A stretch of 25,496 nt of DNA from CAZUZD01 sp964624465 (GTDB lineage Bacteria; Planctomycetota; Planctomycetia; Isosphaerales; Isosphaeraceae): assembly GCA_964624465.1 (NCBI GenBank), contig CAZUZD010000053.1, positions 1-25,496 of the forward strand. Direction: 5' to 3'. A program made the translations under genes and the position numbers. The notes beneath the pieces were generated by a model that was not told the DNA's origin, made no database searches, and was given only the letters and a program-made list of their open reading frames with translations. Shown one piece after another: positions 1 to 8,066 of this stretch. Position 1 is the stretch's first letter, and every line of letters starts with the position of its first letter.

Positions 1-121
1 GGAGTGCGGGGCCGCCGCCACGGCCAGTTCCAGATCGCCGACCTCGCCTTCCAGGGCTCGTCCGGCGCGGTGCACCCCCGGCCCCGCACCCCCACACCGC
101 CCGATGCCCGGGACCCGGGCC

Positions 122-143
122 CGGGCCCGCCGGGGCGGGCCCG
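122..143. terminator. GC-rich inverted repeat downstream of the NTF2-like gene
   Basis: The 8-base arms CGGGCCCG at 122-129 and 136-143 are separated by CCGGGG and can form a strong hairpin. It lies about 70 bases past the stop of the minus-strand NTF2-like gene. No T-tract follows, so a role in intrinsic termination is only inferred. The rest of 1-210 shows no gene I can support; the open frames there have proline/arginine-rich shadow composition. Confidence 0.3.
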
Positions 144-210
144 ACGGGGGAGCACACGGGTCGACCGGGACAGATCGAATCTGGGCTTCAATTCGCGGGC
201 GCCCGGGTCA

Positions 211-693
211 TCAGTTGCCGAGGGTCCGGGTGAACGAGAGCTGGAGCAGCTTCCAGGAGTCGCCGTCCTTGACGAAGACCTCGGTGACGACGAACGGATT
301 AGTGACCTCGTTGCCGCCGACGACGGCCAGGAGCCGGATCCGGCTCAGGACGATGCCGGTGTTGCCCACGACCCGCGCCGACACGTCCAGGATCTCCGCC
401 TTCTTGTACTGGATGCCGCCGCCCTTGATGACGTCAAGCTCCTGCTTGCGGGGCATGCTCCCACCCATATGAACGAAGACGGCCTGCTCGTGGAAGAGCC
501 CATCCAGGGCCTCAACCTTGCGCTCCGCCATCCAGTCCCACTTCTGCTTCGAGAGGTCGATGAGGGCCTTCTCGGTCTCCGCAGTCGCTTTTGCGGCGGG
601 GGCGGCCGGGGCGGCGGTGTCCTGGGCCCGGGTGGGCGTGACCAGGGCCAGGGCGAATCCAGCAGTCAGCACGAACGGGGCCAGACGGGTCAT
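211..693 (-). CDS. secreted NTF2-like (SnoaL/DUF4440-type) protein
   Basis: This is a 160-residue protein. Residues 1-23 form a clear signal peptide (MTRLAPF, then a hydrophobic stretch, ending TRAQD), followed by an alanine-rich linker to about 38. The rest has the alpha+beta pattern of the NTF2/SnoaL/DUF4440 fold: an N-terminal helix (LIDLSKQKWDWMAERKVEAL), a short strand (AVFVHMGG), and C-terminal strands ending in WKLLQLSFTR. Proteins of this fold are small pocket domains used as enzymes or binding proteins; no catalytic residues can be assigned here. The ATG at 693 is supported by GGAGG four bases upstream. It lies 123 bp downstream of the CotH gene on the same strand and could be the last gene of that transcript. 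The product is probably periplasmic or exported. The fold call is fairly safe; the function is unknown. Confidence 0.8.
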   Translation of the reverse strand: MTRLAPFVLTAGFALALVTPTRAQDTAAPAAPAAKATAETEKALIDLSKQKWDWMAERKVEALDGLFHEQAVFVHMGGSMPRKQELDVIKGGGIQYKKAEILDVSARVVGNTGIVLSRIRLLAVVGGNEVTNPFVVTEVFVKDGDSWKLLQLSFTRTLGN

Positions 694-816
694 GAGACCT
701 CCAGGGAGCGAGGGGACAGGGTCACGAGGGAGAAGGTCGGCGGCGCGGGCCGACGGACTGGCGTTGCCCGAACGAAGGCGCCCGGGCGAAGGCGGGATTG
801 GCGGGCGATCACCGCA

Positions 817-2762
817 CTAGCGCGGCCGCGGGCCGCCGGGGCGGAGGGGGACGGCGGTGTTCAGGCCGTCGCGGAGCCGGTCCACGGCGAGGAGAGCGCC
901 GGCGTCGTCGCCCGCCCAGGTGGCGAACCAGCGGGCAAACCCGCCCACGAGCTCCTCGCGGTCGAGTGTGCGGTCCTGGTTCACGTCCAGGGCGGTCATG
1001 AGGGCGGGCTCGAGCAGCTCCTCGGGCTTGAACTCGGGCGGGCGGCGGTCGCCGGGCCGGGGCCGGCCCAGCACCTGGCCCTCGCTCTTGCCGGCGAGCT
1101 GGGCGTCCACTGCGGCCGCACGCTCCTTCACGAAGACGAGCATGGGCGGGGTCGGGCCGCCGAAGCTGAACCGGCCCGCCGAGGGCGCGGGCTTGCCGGC
1201 GAGGACCGCGTCGAAGCGGGCGAGCTTGTCGGCCGACTCCTCGGCCACGGCGGGCCGGATCGCCGCCGCGAGCGTCGCCGCCCGCGCCGCGATCTGCTCG
1301 GGACGCGCCTGCTGCTGCGCGAACCCGGCCAGCGCGGCGAGGTAGCGGTCGCGGAACGCCGGGACCGCGAACGACCGCTCCAGGAANNNNNNNNNNCCTG
1401 CCAGGGCTGGCGGACGCTGTGCTGCACCCGCTCGGCGTAGTCGCGGCCGCCCCACGAGCCGAAGGTGTGGTCGCGGTCCCAGGGGATGAACCGGAACCGG
1501 CCCGACGTCGGGTCGAGGTGGACGTAGTAGTTCTGGCCGACGGTCAGGATGCCGTCGAGGTCGCCGATCCAGGCCGTGACCGCCAGAAACCGGGCGAACT
1601 CGTCGAGATCCACGAACTCGCCCAGCCGGCGGGCGTACTCGGCATCGTCGGCGTCGGTGACGAGCCGGCAGAACTCCAGGAATCGCCGCAGCTCCGCGGC
1701 GGTCAGGTCGGTCTTGGGGTCGTAGATCTGCTCGTAGGCCGACCAGTCGTCGCCCAGGTCGGTGAAGACGTCGGGCGTGCAGGGCTTGAGGATTGCGCCC
1801 CCCTGGCCCAGGTCATGATCGGCGACGAAGTGCTTGTCGACGTTCTCGACCAGCGAGTAGAGCCCGAAGAATTTCCGGTCGTGGGTGCCGGGCACCGTGA
1901 CGAACACGCGGGCGTACGCGGTGCGGGGCGCGGGCACGCCGGCGTCGCGGTAGAGCTGGTGCGCGATCACCTCGTTCATCAAGCCGGCGTCGGTGACGTT
2001 GTTGTGCAGGTTCAGGGTGGTGACGCCGGCGAGCTTCTGGCCCTTAACGTACTTGTTCAGGTCGATCTTCAGCGGCCGCTTGAGCGAATCCCGCGACTCC
2101 ATGAAGGTGCCGTTGCCCTTGTAGCGGACCGCCACGTCGGCGAACGTCCGGCCGGCGAACTCCAGGTCGGCGTGCGCGTACGGGTAGTCGAGCCCGAGCA
2201 TCACCGAGACGCCGTTGCGCTTGCCGCGCTCGCCGATGAGGTTTAGCCCCGGCATGCCGCCGCCCGGGTCGCCCACGCCGGCGGCCGCCAGCGCCGCCTT
2301 CAGGCCGGCGCGGATCTGCTTCGGGTCGAGCGTGCCGTCGCGGTCCTCGTCCCACGCCTCGAACCAGCGGCCCGCCAGCGCCCGGAGCTCGTCGGCGGAG
2401 AGCCGGCGGTCCCGGTTCGCGTCGCCGTCATGCAGCAGCGTCGGCGCCAGGGTCATGCCGGCCCCGAATGCGGGCCGGCGGGGCGGCGGCGGGATCTCCT
2501 CCGGCTCCATCTGCGCCCACTGCTCGGGAGTAAACTTCAGATGGAGCTCCCAGACCTTCGTGGTCTCGAAGAGCTCGGACGCCTTCGCCGGCAAGACGTC
2601 GTCCATGGTGCCGCCGTAGGAGACCAGGGCGATCCCGAGCAGGGCGATGAGGAAGATGACCGTGCTGAAGACCCAGGTGGCCGCGACCGACGATCGATCG
2701 GCCAGCGGTCGGGCCCCGAATCGGGGTGGATCGCCGGGCAGAGGAATGGGGGCGGTTGCCAT
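817..2762 (-). CDS. CotH kinase family protein with EF-hands (interrupted by an assembly gap)
   Basis: CotH-family proteins are atypical, secreted or surface-associated protein kinases. One CDS starts at ATG 2762 and ends with TAG at 817-819. It changes frame only at the N-run 1387-1396, so the break is an assembly artefact, not a mutation. Residues 29-49 form a membrane anchor. EF-hand loops lie at 114-125 (D-A-N-R-D...E) and 138-149 (D-E-D-R-D-G, ending in Q). The CotH domain follows, with RYKGNGTF at 213-220, NLHNN near 251, LVEN at 304-307 and the metal-binding WDRDHTFG at 428-435. After the gap come FLERSFAVPAFRDRYL and a third EF-hand (DVNQDRTLDREE) near the C terminus. It is preceded 42 bp away by a DUF4956 gene, a recurrent pairing that often also includes a VTC-type polyphosphate polymerase. 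No VTC gene is seen here. Substrates are unknown. Confidence 0.9.
1387..1396. other. assembly gap (10 N)
   Basis: Ten N bases lie inside the CotH gene. The minus-strand frame before the gap ends in QPWQ plus one base, and the frame after it resumes with FLERSF. Continuity needs a gap length of 3k+2, so the true length is not 10; 8 or 11 would fit. Confidence 0.95.
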
Positions 2763-2804
2763 GGAGTTCCCTTTCGGGGGCGTGGGGTGGTGTGACGTGG
2801 GGGC

Positions 2805-3479
2805 TCAGTCGCGGCGGTTCAGGCTGATGCTCTCGACCCCGCCCAGCGGGGTCAGGCCGGCGATGAGCCCGGTGGGCGACTCGCCGGGGCGGAGCCGGAC
2901 GTGGTACACGAGGTCCAGAGCGGCCCCCTTGCGGGCGGTCTCGGCCCCGACCAGGTCGAATCGGGTGGTGCTCCGGGCGAGCAGGTCCTCCACCGCGGCC
3001 TGCGAGCCGTCGGACTGGCCGAGGCGGAGGCTCAGGGTGGCGTCGGTTCGCAGCCAGGGGTCGCGGCGCCCGGGCGGCCAGAGCAGCGGGGCGGCGGCGA
3101 CGAGCACGGCCAGGCCCACGAGGCCGACGACCAGGTGATCGGCCCCGGCCGACATCCCGACGACGACCGCGAGGATGACGAAGGCGGTGTCCTGCGTGTC
3201 CTTGACGACCGTGCGGAAGCGGACGACCGAGAGGGCCCCGACCAGGCTGAAGGCCCGCGCGACGTTGTCGCCGATGATCTGCGTGGCCAGGGCGATGACC
3301 ACCGCCAGCAGGACCAGGGTCGTCAGAAACGTGGTCGGGATCGACTCACCACGACGCGCCCAGCGGTAGATCCCGGCGACCGCCAGCCCCAGGCACAGGG
3401 CCACGACCACCCGGCCCCCCAGCGCCAGGGGGGTCGTCTCGGGACGGCTCGTCAGGACAGTCTGGAACCAGCCGGTCAT
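2805..3479 (-). CDS. DUF4956 family integral membrane protein
   Basis: The 224-residue protein has about four hydrophobic membrane segments in its first 135 residues (about 20-38, 50-68, 95-112 and 114-133). The family hallmark, SLVGALSVVRFRTVVKDTQD followed by TAFVILAVVVGMSAG, lies at about 78-111. The C-terminal 85 residues look soluble and are probably cytoplasmic. The ATG at 3479 has GGGAGCGGAAG just upstream. The gene ends 42 bp before the CotH start on the same strand, so the two are probably co-transcribed. DUF4956 proteins commonly neighbour CotH and VTC-domain genes and are thought to work with them at the membrane, but no biochemical function is established. Family identity is confident, role unknown. 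Confidence 0.88.
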   Translation of the reverse strand: MTGWFQTVLTSRPETTPLALGGRVVVALCLGLAVAGIYRWARRGESIPTTFLTTLVLLAVVIALATQIIGDNVARAFSLVGALSVVRFRTVVKDTQDTAFVILAVVVGMSAGADHLVVGLVGLAVLVAAAPLLWPPGRRDPWLRTDATLSLRLGQSDGSQAAVEDLLARSTTRFDLVGAETARKGAALDLVYHVRLRPGESPTGLIAGLTPLGGVESISLNRRD

Positions 3480-3597
3480 CTTCCGCTCCCTGGCACGGCC
3501 AACGGACGCCGTGCGTGTGAGGCTCGGGCTCTCGGGTCGTGTGTTCGGTGGGTCGTCGCATCGAGCCGGCGGCCACCGGGGTGCTGAGGTGGCCGCA

Positions 3598-3753
3598 TCA
3601 GTCGAGGGCCTCGAACTCAGTCCCCAGGTCGAAGAGCCGCCAGACGAACTCGCGGACCCGCCGGAGCAGGCCGTCCTGCAGCGTCGCGAACCGACCTCGA
3701 GTCGCGGTCCCCTGGGTCGCTGGCAGCACCAGAATCGGCGTGACCATGCTCAT
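3598..3753 (-). CDS. hypothetical small protein (51 aa)
   Basis: I do not recognise a family. The ATG at 3753 has a textbook GGAGG six bases upstream, which is unusually good for this window and argues the ORF is real. The product starts MSMVTPILVLPATQG and ends in a basic then acidic stretch (LLRRVREFVWRLFDLG, then TEFEALD) that could form an amphipathic helix. A longer frame upstream to 3858 has no such site. It lies 118 bp upstream of the DUF4956 gene on the same strand, so it may be the first gene of that transcript or a leader ORF. It could equally be a chance ORF. The 3480-3597 spacer holds nothing else I can name. Confidence 0.4.
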   Translation of the reverse strand: MSMVTPILVLPATQGTATRGRFATLQDGLLRRVREFVWRLFDLGTEFEALD

Positions 3754-4028
3754 CCGAAGCCTCCGCGAGGGGTGGGTCTCCCGGGGATATTCCCGGTGCC
3801 GATTCCAGGGTTTCGCCGGGTCCCGGGTCCATAACCACCGGACCCGATCGGCCTCCACCCAGGAATCAAGCGAACCGGACCGCAGCGTTACTGGCTCCTC
3901 GGGTTTTTTTGGTCGGCGGTGGGGTCGAGGGCGGATCGGAGGCGCGGTGCGGCCGCGATCGGGCCGCCGGTGCCATGCAGGCGCACGGCTGCGAACCGTC
4001 TGACAAGCTGGTGATCGTCGGGCCGCGA
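3754..4028. other. intergenic region 3' of the kinase gene
   Basis: No supported gene. On the minus strand, about 60-80 bases past the kinase stop, GCGGCC (3949-3954) and GGCCGC (3962-3967) can pair around a 7-base loop, a weak terminator candidate without a T-tract. A run of seven T at 3904-3910 lies on the plus strand, where no plus-strand gene ends, so I do not call it a terminator. The promoter for the 51-residue ORF/DUF4956/CotH genes should lie here, but I cannot place it. Confidence 0.4.
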
Positions 4029-6338
4029 TCAGTCCTTCGTACCGCCGTGCGGACGCGGGCCGGCATTCGGCGGGCGGCGCCAGGGCCGCGGATAGGCGGC
4101 GGCCTCCTCGGTGCGACCGGCGGCGCGGAGGGCCTCGCCGAGGCCGACCAGGGCCAGCTCGCTGCGGGGCCGCAGGGCCACGGCCGCCTCGTAGAAGCGG
4201 GCGGCCTCCTCGGGCTGGCCCGCACTCAGCAGCGAGCGGGCCAGATCGTGGTTGATCCAGAAGTCCTCGGGGTGGGCCCGCTGCGCGCGACGAAGCAGGG
4301 CGGTGGCCGGCTCGATGTCCCCGAGCTCGCCCAGGGCGTAGGCCAGCCGCGAGAGGCTCTCGCGGTGCAGGTCCTCGGCGGGCGTCGTCGCGGCCAGGTC
4401 CTGGAACTGCACTCGGGCCAGGTCGCGGTCGGTGGCCTGCAGGTCGAGGGCGTCACGGAGCCGGCACCGCCAGGGGTCGGGGTCGGCCGCCTTCGCGATC
4501 GCCGTCAGCTCGCGAGCGTTCGAGGGGTCCTTCGGATGAGCCACCCGCCGCACGAACGCCCACTGGTCGAGCGCATCGACCAGATCGGCGGCGATCGGGG
4601 CCGCGGCGACGCGAGTCCCGGCGTCGGCCGCCGCCAGGCCGGCCACGTCGATCCCGTAGTCCAGGTAGGCCGCCCCGTACTCGCGGTCGGCCCGGTCGAA
4701 GTCCAGGTGCAGGGCGATGTCGGAGTGAATCGCCGCGAGCCGCTCCAGGGTCCGCTGGTCGAGCGATCGCCGCTCAGCTCGCTCCCGTTCGCGGTCGACT
4801 GTCGCGACCAGCTCCTGGATCTCGCGCCGCTGATCGGGACCGATTTCGGCGCGGGCCAGCAGCGCTCCAGCCCGCTGCGCGGCGCGGGCCGCCTCGGACC
4901 AGGGCGACAGGTCCCCCGGGTCCGCCGCGCGGGCCCGCCCCAGCAGCAGCGCCGCCTCGTTCACGGCCGCGTTCGCCGCGCGAGCGACGGCGTCGGATCG
5001 GGCGGCGCGCAGCTGCATCCACCAGAGCCCGACGCCCCCGCCCAGGGTCACCAGCGCGAGCACCGAGGCGGCCAGGCCGGCCATCAGGAGTCGTCGCTTC
5101 CGCTCCTCGGCGGCGCGCGACTCGGCCCGGGCCCGCGCCAGCTCGGCGGCCCGCAGCCGCTCCTGAACCCCGGCCAGGTGCAGGGTCAGCGCGGCGGCGA
5201 CCACGCCGGCGTCCCGGGGTCGATCCCTCGGGGCCGCCGCCAGGCACGACTTCGCCAGGTCCACCAGCTCGGTCTCGGCGCCGCAGGCGTCGAGCCGGGC
5301 AAGGGCGCCGGCCAGGTCCGCCCGCGCCGCCTGGCCGTAGACGTCGTCGCCGCTCGATCCCGTGTAGGGAGGCAGGCCGGTGAGGATCTCGCAGAGGATC
5401 GCGCCCAGGCCGAAGACGTCGGCCCGCTCGTCGAGCGTGTCCAGCAGGCCACGGGCCTGCTCGGGGGCCATGTAGCAGGGGGTGCCGAGCACCGAGCCGG
5501 CCCGCGACTCGTCGGCCGACGAGCCGGTGCGCAGGGTGCGGACGGGCCCGGCCTCGGCGTGGCTCCGGAGCGACCGCTCCTCGTCGGCCACGCCGCCGCG
5601 GTCGATGACCTTGGCCAGGCCCCAGTCCATCACCTGCACCTCGCCGAACCCCCCGACCATGACGTTCGAGGGCTTCAGGTCGCGGTGGATCACGCCGCAG
5701 CTGTGGGCGTAGGCCATCGCCTGGCAGAGTGGCTCGAAGACGGCCAGGTATCGCGGCCGGTCCTCGGCCGCCTCGGCGCGGCTTTCCAGCAGCGCCGCCA
5801 GGGTGCGGCCGCGGATCAGCTTCATGGCGATGTAGAGCCGGTCGTCGGGCAGTCGGCCCAGCTCGTAGACCGGGACGATGCCCGGGTGCTGGAGCTGGCC
5901 GGCAATTTGCGCCTCCTCGACAAAGCGGCGGACCATCTCGGGGCTGTCGCGGTGCTTCTCCAGCAGGACCTTCACCGCCACGTCACGGCCGAGGTCGACG
6001 TCGCGGCCCCGCAGCACCACGCCCATGCCCCCGCGCGCGATCTCGCCATGGAGCTGATAGCGCCCGGCGTCGCCGGCCGAGGTCGGCATCGCCTCCGAGC
6101 ATGCCAGCGCGGGCCGATCGTCGGTCACCGGACCCTCGCGCAGCAGCACCCGGGGCACCGGCCCGACCGTGCGGTCGACGGTCGAGAGGATGCCCGACTG
6201 CCGGGCTGACGCCCCCCGACCTCCGGCCGTCCCCCCCACCTGGAGCCCATGTCCGAGCAGGCAGCGCGGGCAGAGCCCGGCCGGGGCATTGGCCAGCCGG
6301 GGCGAGCCGCAACGGGGACACGACTGGACCGCGGACAT
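4029..6338 (-). CDS. transmembrane Ser/Thr protein kinase with zinc ribbon and TPR-like C terminus
   Basis: This is a PknB-type bacterial Hanks kinase of 769 residues. C7-P-R-C10 and C23-P-R-C26 form a small zinc ribbon typical of planctomycete kinases. The kinase domain spans about 94-390: glycine loop GEIARGGMGVV, Lys123 in AVKVLL, HRDLKPSN with Asp220, and MDWG (Asp238) in place of DFG. GTPCYMAPE follows at 285-293. A charged helix at about 390-415 leads to one membrane segment at about 417-440. The C-terminal 330 residues are helical, with TPR-like repeats from about 600 (PATALLRRAQRAHPEDFW, then LLSAGQPEEAARFYEAAVAL). I chose ATG 6338 because GAGGTG lies six bases upstream and the protein then begins just before the zinc ribbon; the 15 extra residues upstream look non-coding. 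It lies 126 bp downstream of an ECF sigma factor gene on the same strand. Such linkage is known in Planctomycetes and suggests kinase and sigma factor act in one signalling path. Confidence 0.93.
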   Translation of the reverse strand: MSAVQSCPRCGSPRLANAPAGLCPRCLLGHGLQVGGTAGGRGASARQSGILSTVDRTVGPVPRVLLREGPVTDDRPALACSEAMPTSAGDAGRYQLHGEIARGGMGVVLRGRDVDLGRDVAVKVLLEKHRDSPEMVRRFVEEAQIAGQLQHPGIVPVYELGRLPDDRLYIAMKLIRGRTLAALLESRAEAAEDRPRYLAVFEPLCQAMAYAHSCGVIHRDLKPSNVMVGGFGEVQVMDWGLAKVIDRGGVADEERSLRSHAEAGPVRTLRTGSSADESRAGSVLGTPCYMAPEQARGLLDTLDERADVFGLGAILCEILTGLPPYTGSSGDDVYGQAARADLAGALARLDACGAETELVDLAKSCLAAAPRDRPRDAGVVAAALTLHLAGVQERLRAAELARARAESRAAEERKRRLLMAGLAASVLALVTLGGGVGLWWMQLRAARSDAVARAANAAVNEAALLLGRARAADPGDLSPWSEAARAAQRAGALLARAEIGPDQRREIQELVATVDRERERAERRSLDQRTLERLAAIHSDIALHLDFDRADREYGAAYLDYGIDVAGLAAADAGTRVAAAPIAADLVDALDQWAFVRRVAHPKDPSNARELTAIAKAADPDPWRCRLRDALDLQATDRDLARVQFQDLAATTPAEDLHRESLSRLAYALGELGDIEPATALLRRAQRAHPEDFWINHDLARSLLSAGQPEEAARFYEAAVALRPRSELALVGLGEALRAAGRTEEAAAYPRPWRRPPNAGPRPHGGTKD

Positions 6339-6393
6339 CGTGAGCACCTCGATCGGTCGGGCCGGCGCGGCGACTCCGCTCACGGCAACGGAC

Positions 6394-6419
6394 CGCTCCG
6401 CTCACTATCAAGCGGAGCG
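6394..6419. promoter_or_regulatory. perfect 9-bp hairpin between sigma factor and kinase genes
   Basis: CGCTCCGCT (6394-6402) and AGCGGAGCG (6411-6419) are exact reverse complements around an 8-base loop. In the minus-strand transcript the hairpin lies about 45 bases after the sigma-factor stop and about 55 bases before the kinase start. It could terminate, attenuate, or stabilise the upstream message. No clear U-tract follows in the minus direction. Confidence 0.45.
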
Positions 6420-6464
6420 TCACCGGATGTTACCGACGACCGGCGGAATTCTCGCGAGCGCGGC

Positions 6465-7205
6465 TCAGGCGTCGAGGGCGGCGAAGAGGTCGCGGATCTC
6501 GTCGTCGACCTCGGACGGCCCGGTCACGGTGGCGGCGATCTCCTGGCGGAGGAGCTCGCCGTAGCGCCGACGGAGCCGGTGGGCTGCCACCCGCGCCGCC
6601 CCCTCGGTCGTGCCCAGCCGCTCGGCGACCGCTGCGTACGAGGGCAGCTCCGGATCACCGGCGAGCACCCCGCGCAGGGCCTCGAAGGTCGTCCCCTTAC
6701 CGGCCTCGTCATACTCGCGGCCGAGAGCGTCGAGGACCCGCCCCAGCAGGGTCAGGGCCCAGCTCCGGTCGAAGATCCGCTCCGGGGTCAGGCCGTCGGC
6801 AAGTTCGAGCGCGTAGCGTCCCTCGGCGCCGGCCGGGTCGAATGACAGGGCCACCCGGCCCCCCCCACGCTTCGCGGCCTGCTCCCAGTCGCGGCGGTTG
6901 GCCAGGAAGTGACTGCACACCGTGCGCAGGAACGAGCGAAATCGCCCCCGCGCCGGGTCGGCCTCCGCCAGCAGTCCTTTCTCGAGCGCCCTGGCGAAGA
7001 AGTCCTGGGTGAGGTCCCGCGCCGGCTCGGGACCATACCCGCGGCGACGGATGTACGCGTAGAGCGGGTACCAGTAGGCGCCGCAGAGCTCGGCGAGCGA
7101 CTCCCGGGCCAGGGGCGCGTCGGGGTCGCCAGCCTGGATCACCCGGCTCCAGCGGGTCGTCGGGAACTGGGCCGGCGAGGGCCCGTCTGGCCGGTTCTGA
7201 GCCAC
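6465..7205 (-). CDS. ECF-family RNA polymerase sigma factor
   Basis: Directs RNA polymerase to a specific promoter set. The 246-residue protein starts VAQNRPDGPSPAQFPTTRWS at GTG 7205. GGAGAGG lies eight bases upstream; the open frame continues further upstream but with non-coding composition. Region 2 is visible in YWYPLYAYIRRRGYGPEPAR and DLTQDFFARALEKGLL, and RGRFRSFLRTVCSHFLANRR closes it. Region 4, the -35 binding helix-turn-helix, is LPSYAAVAERLGTTEGAARV followed by AAHRLRRRYGELLRQEIA. At about 246 residues it is longer than classic ECFs, as is usual for the planctomycete kinase-linked groups. No anti-sigma factor gene lies next to it. The downstream kinase may control its activity by phosphorylation, which is an inference from linkage. 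Confidence 0.9.
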   Translation of the reverse strand: MAQNRPDGPSPAQFPTTRWSRVIQAGDPDAPLARESLAELCGAYWYPLYAYIRRRGYGPEPARDLTQDFFARALEKGLLAEADPARGRFRSFLRTVCSHFLANRRDWEQAAKRGGGRVALSFDPAGAEGRYALELADGLTPERIFDRSWALTLLGRVLDALGREYDEAGKGTTFEALRGVLAGDPELPSYAAVAERLGTTEGAARVAAHRLRRRYGELLRQEIAATVTGPSEVDDEIRDLFAALDA

Positions 7206-7907
7206 GATGACCGCCTCTCCAGCGAGCGACTTCCGATCCCGAGGCCCGCCCGCTTCCCGGGATCGTAACCCGGCCGGCAGCCGAAGTGTAACGCCTGGAG
7301 CCAGGAATGCCGCTCGTGGCCATGCCTCGCGCCGGGTCGACTCGCTCTTCGACCTCGGCACCCTGGCCCGGCCGACCCGCCCGAAGCGGCTGGTGGACGC
7401 GCCGGTGCCAGCCTGGCACTGGTCGCCCTCGCACCCCGGTTCCTGGTCCTGGCCTGCCTGATCAGGCTCGGCGACGCCCCGGCCTCCTTCCGCCAGCAGC
7501 GGGCCGGCCAGGGCGGCGTCACCTTTGATCACTTCAAGTTCCGCCCGACGCGGACCGACACCGAGCAGCTCCGCCAGGACCCACCGGCCAGCAACCAGCA
7601 CGGTGAGACCGGCATCAGCTCCAGGATGAAACACGCCCGCCGGGTCACCCGCATCGGTCGCCCACTCCGCCGCCCCAGCATCCAGAGCCGGTCTGGCCGC
7701 CAGGGTGTCCCGGAGGGCCCCGTTCCCGACCGCAGGATGACCGTGGACAACCAGGTTCATGGCCCGACGTTTGGATTATCTGATTCTGATGTCACGACTC
7801 TTGAGTGCCTGGCCGGGGGGTTGCAGAATGGCCCTGCTGCCCCCTTGAACCGCACCACGAGTGTGCGAACGACCACGATCGGTCGCTCGAATGTCGGAGT
7901 CGACCTC
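7206..7907. other. gene-poor spacer of about 700 bp
   Basis: I see no gene I can support here. Open frames run on both strands (for example from 7760 into the sigma gene), but none starts at a plausible ribosome binding site and their compositions are of the shadow type. A plus-strand frame from about 7400 reads like worn coding sequence (LALVALAPRFLVLACLIRLG, then GGVTFDHFKFRPT), but I cannot match it. The stretch around 7770-7800 is locally AT-rich and could hold a promoter for the truncated surface-protein gene at 7908. Confidence 0.4.
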
Positions 7908-8066
7908 ATGATCCGCCACGCCACACCGAAGGCCACAGCGCGTGGTCAACGGGCCCGCCGGGCCGCCGACGGTTCCCGTGCCAGGGGGCAGTTCCTGTAC
8001 CGCCCGGGACTGGAGTCACTGGAAGCCCGGACGGTCATGACGGGTAGTGCCACCCCGTTTCTGTAA
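7908..8066 (+). pseudogene. truncated N terminus of a planctomycete surface/exported protein
   Basis: A 52-codon ORF starts at ATG 7908 with CGGAG nine bases upstream. It has a basic, Arg/Ala-rich start and then PGLESLEARTVMTGSA. This matches the N-terminal LE-x-LE-x-RT-x motif shared by very large secreted or surface proteins of Planctomycetes, where it lies near residues 15-45 and is followed by hundreds to thousands of residues. Here the frame ends in TPFL and a TAA within the first bases of an IS256-type element that begins at about 8060. The gene thus appears cut off by insertion, with the last residue or two supplied by the element. I do not see the rest of the gene on the other side of the element. 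It is probably not functional. Confidence 0.65.

Noticed and set aside
4..1440. 478-residue plus-strand open frame
   Set aside because: Covers both the NTF2-like and CotH genes in antisense and runs through the N-gap; not a gene.
3904..3910. T-run as a plus-strand intrinsic terminator
   Set aside because: No plus-strand gene ends there and no stable stem precedes it.
3909..6209. 766-residue plus-strand open frame
   Set aside because: It is antisense to the kinase gene, has shadow composition (Gly/Arg/Gln/Val-rich, no domain), and the kinase motifs are unambiguous on the other strand.
7206..7760. N-terminal extension of the sigma factor by 185 residues
   Set aside because: Composition is non-coding, and a GTG with GGAGAGG at the right spacing explains the start at 7205.
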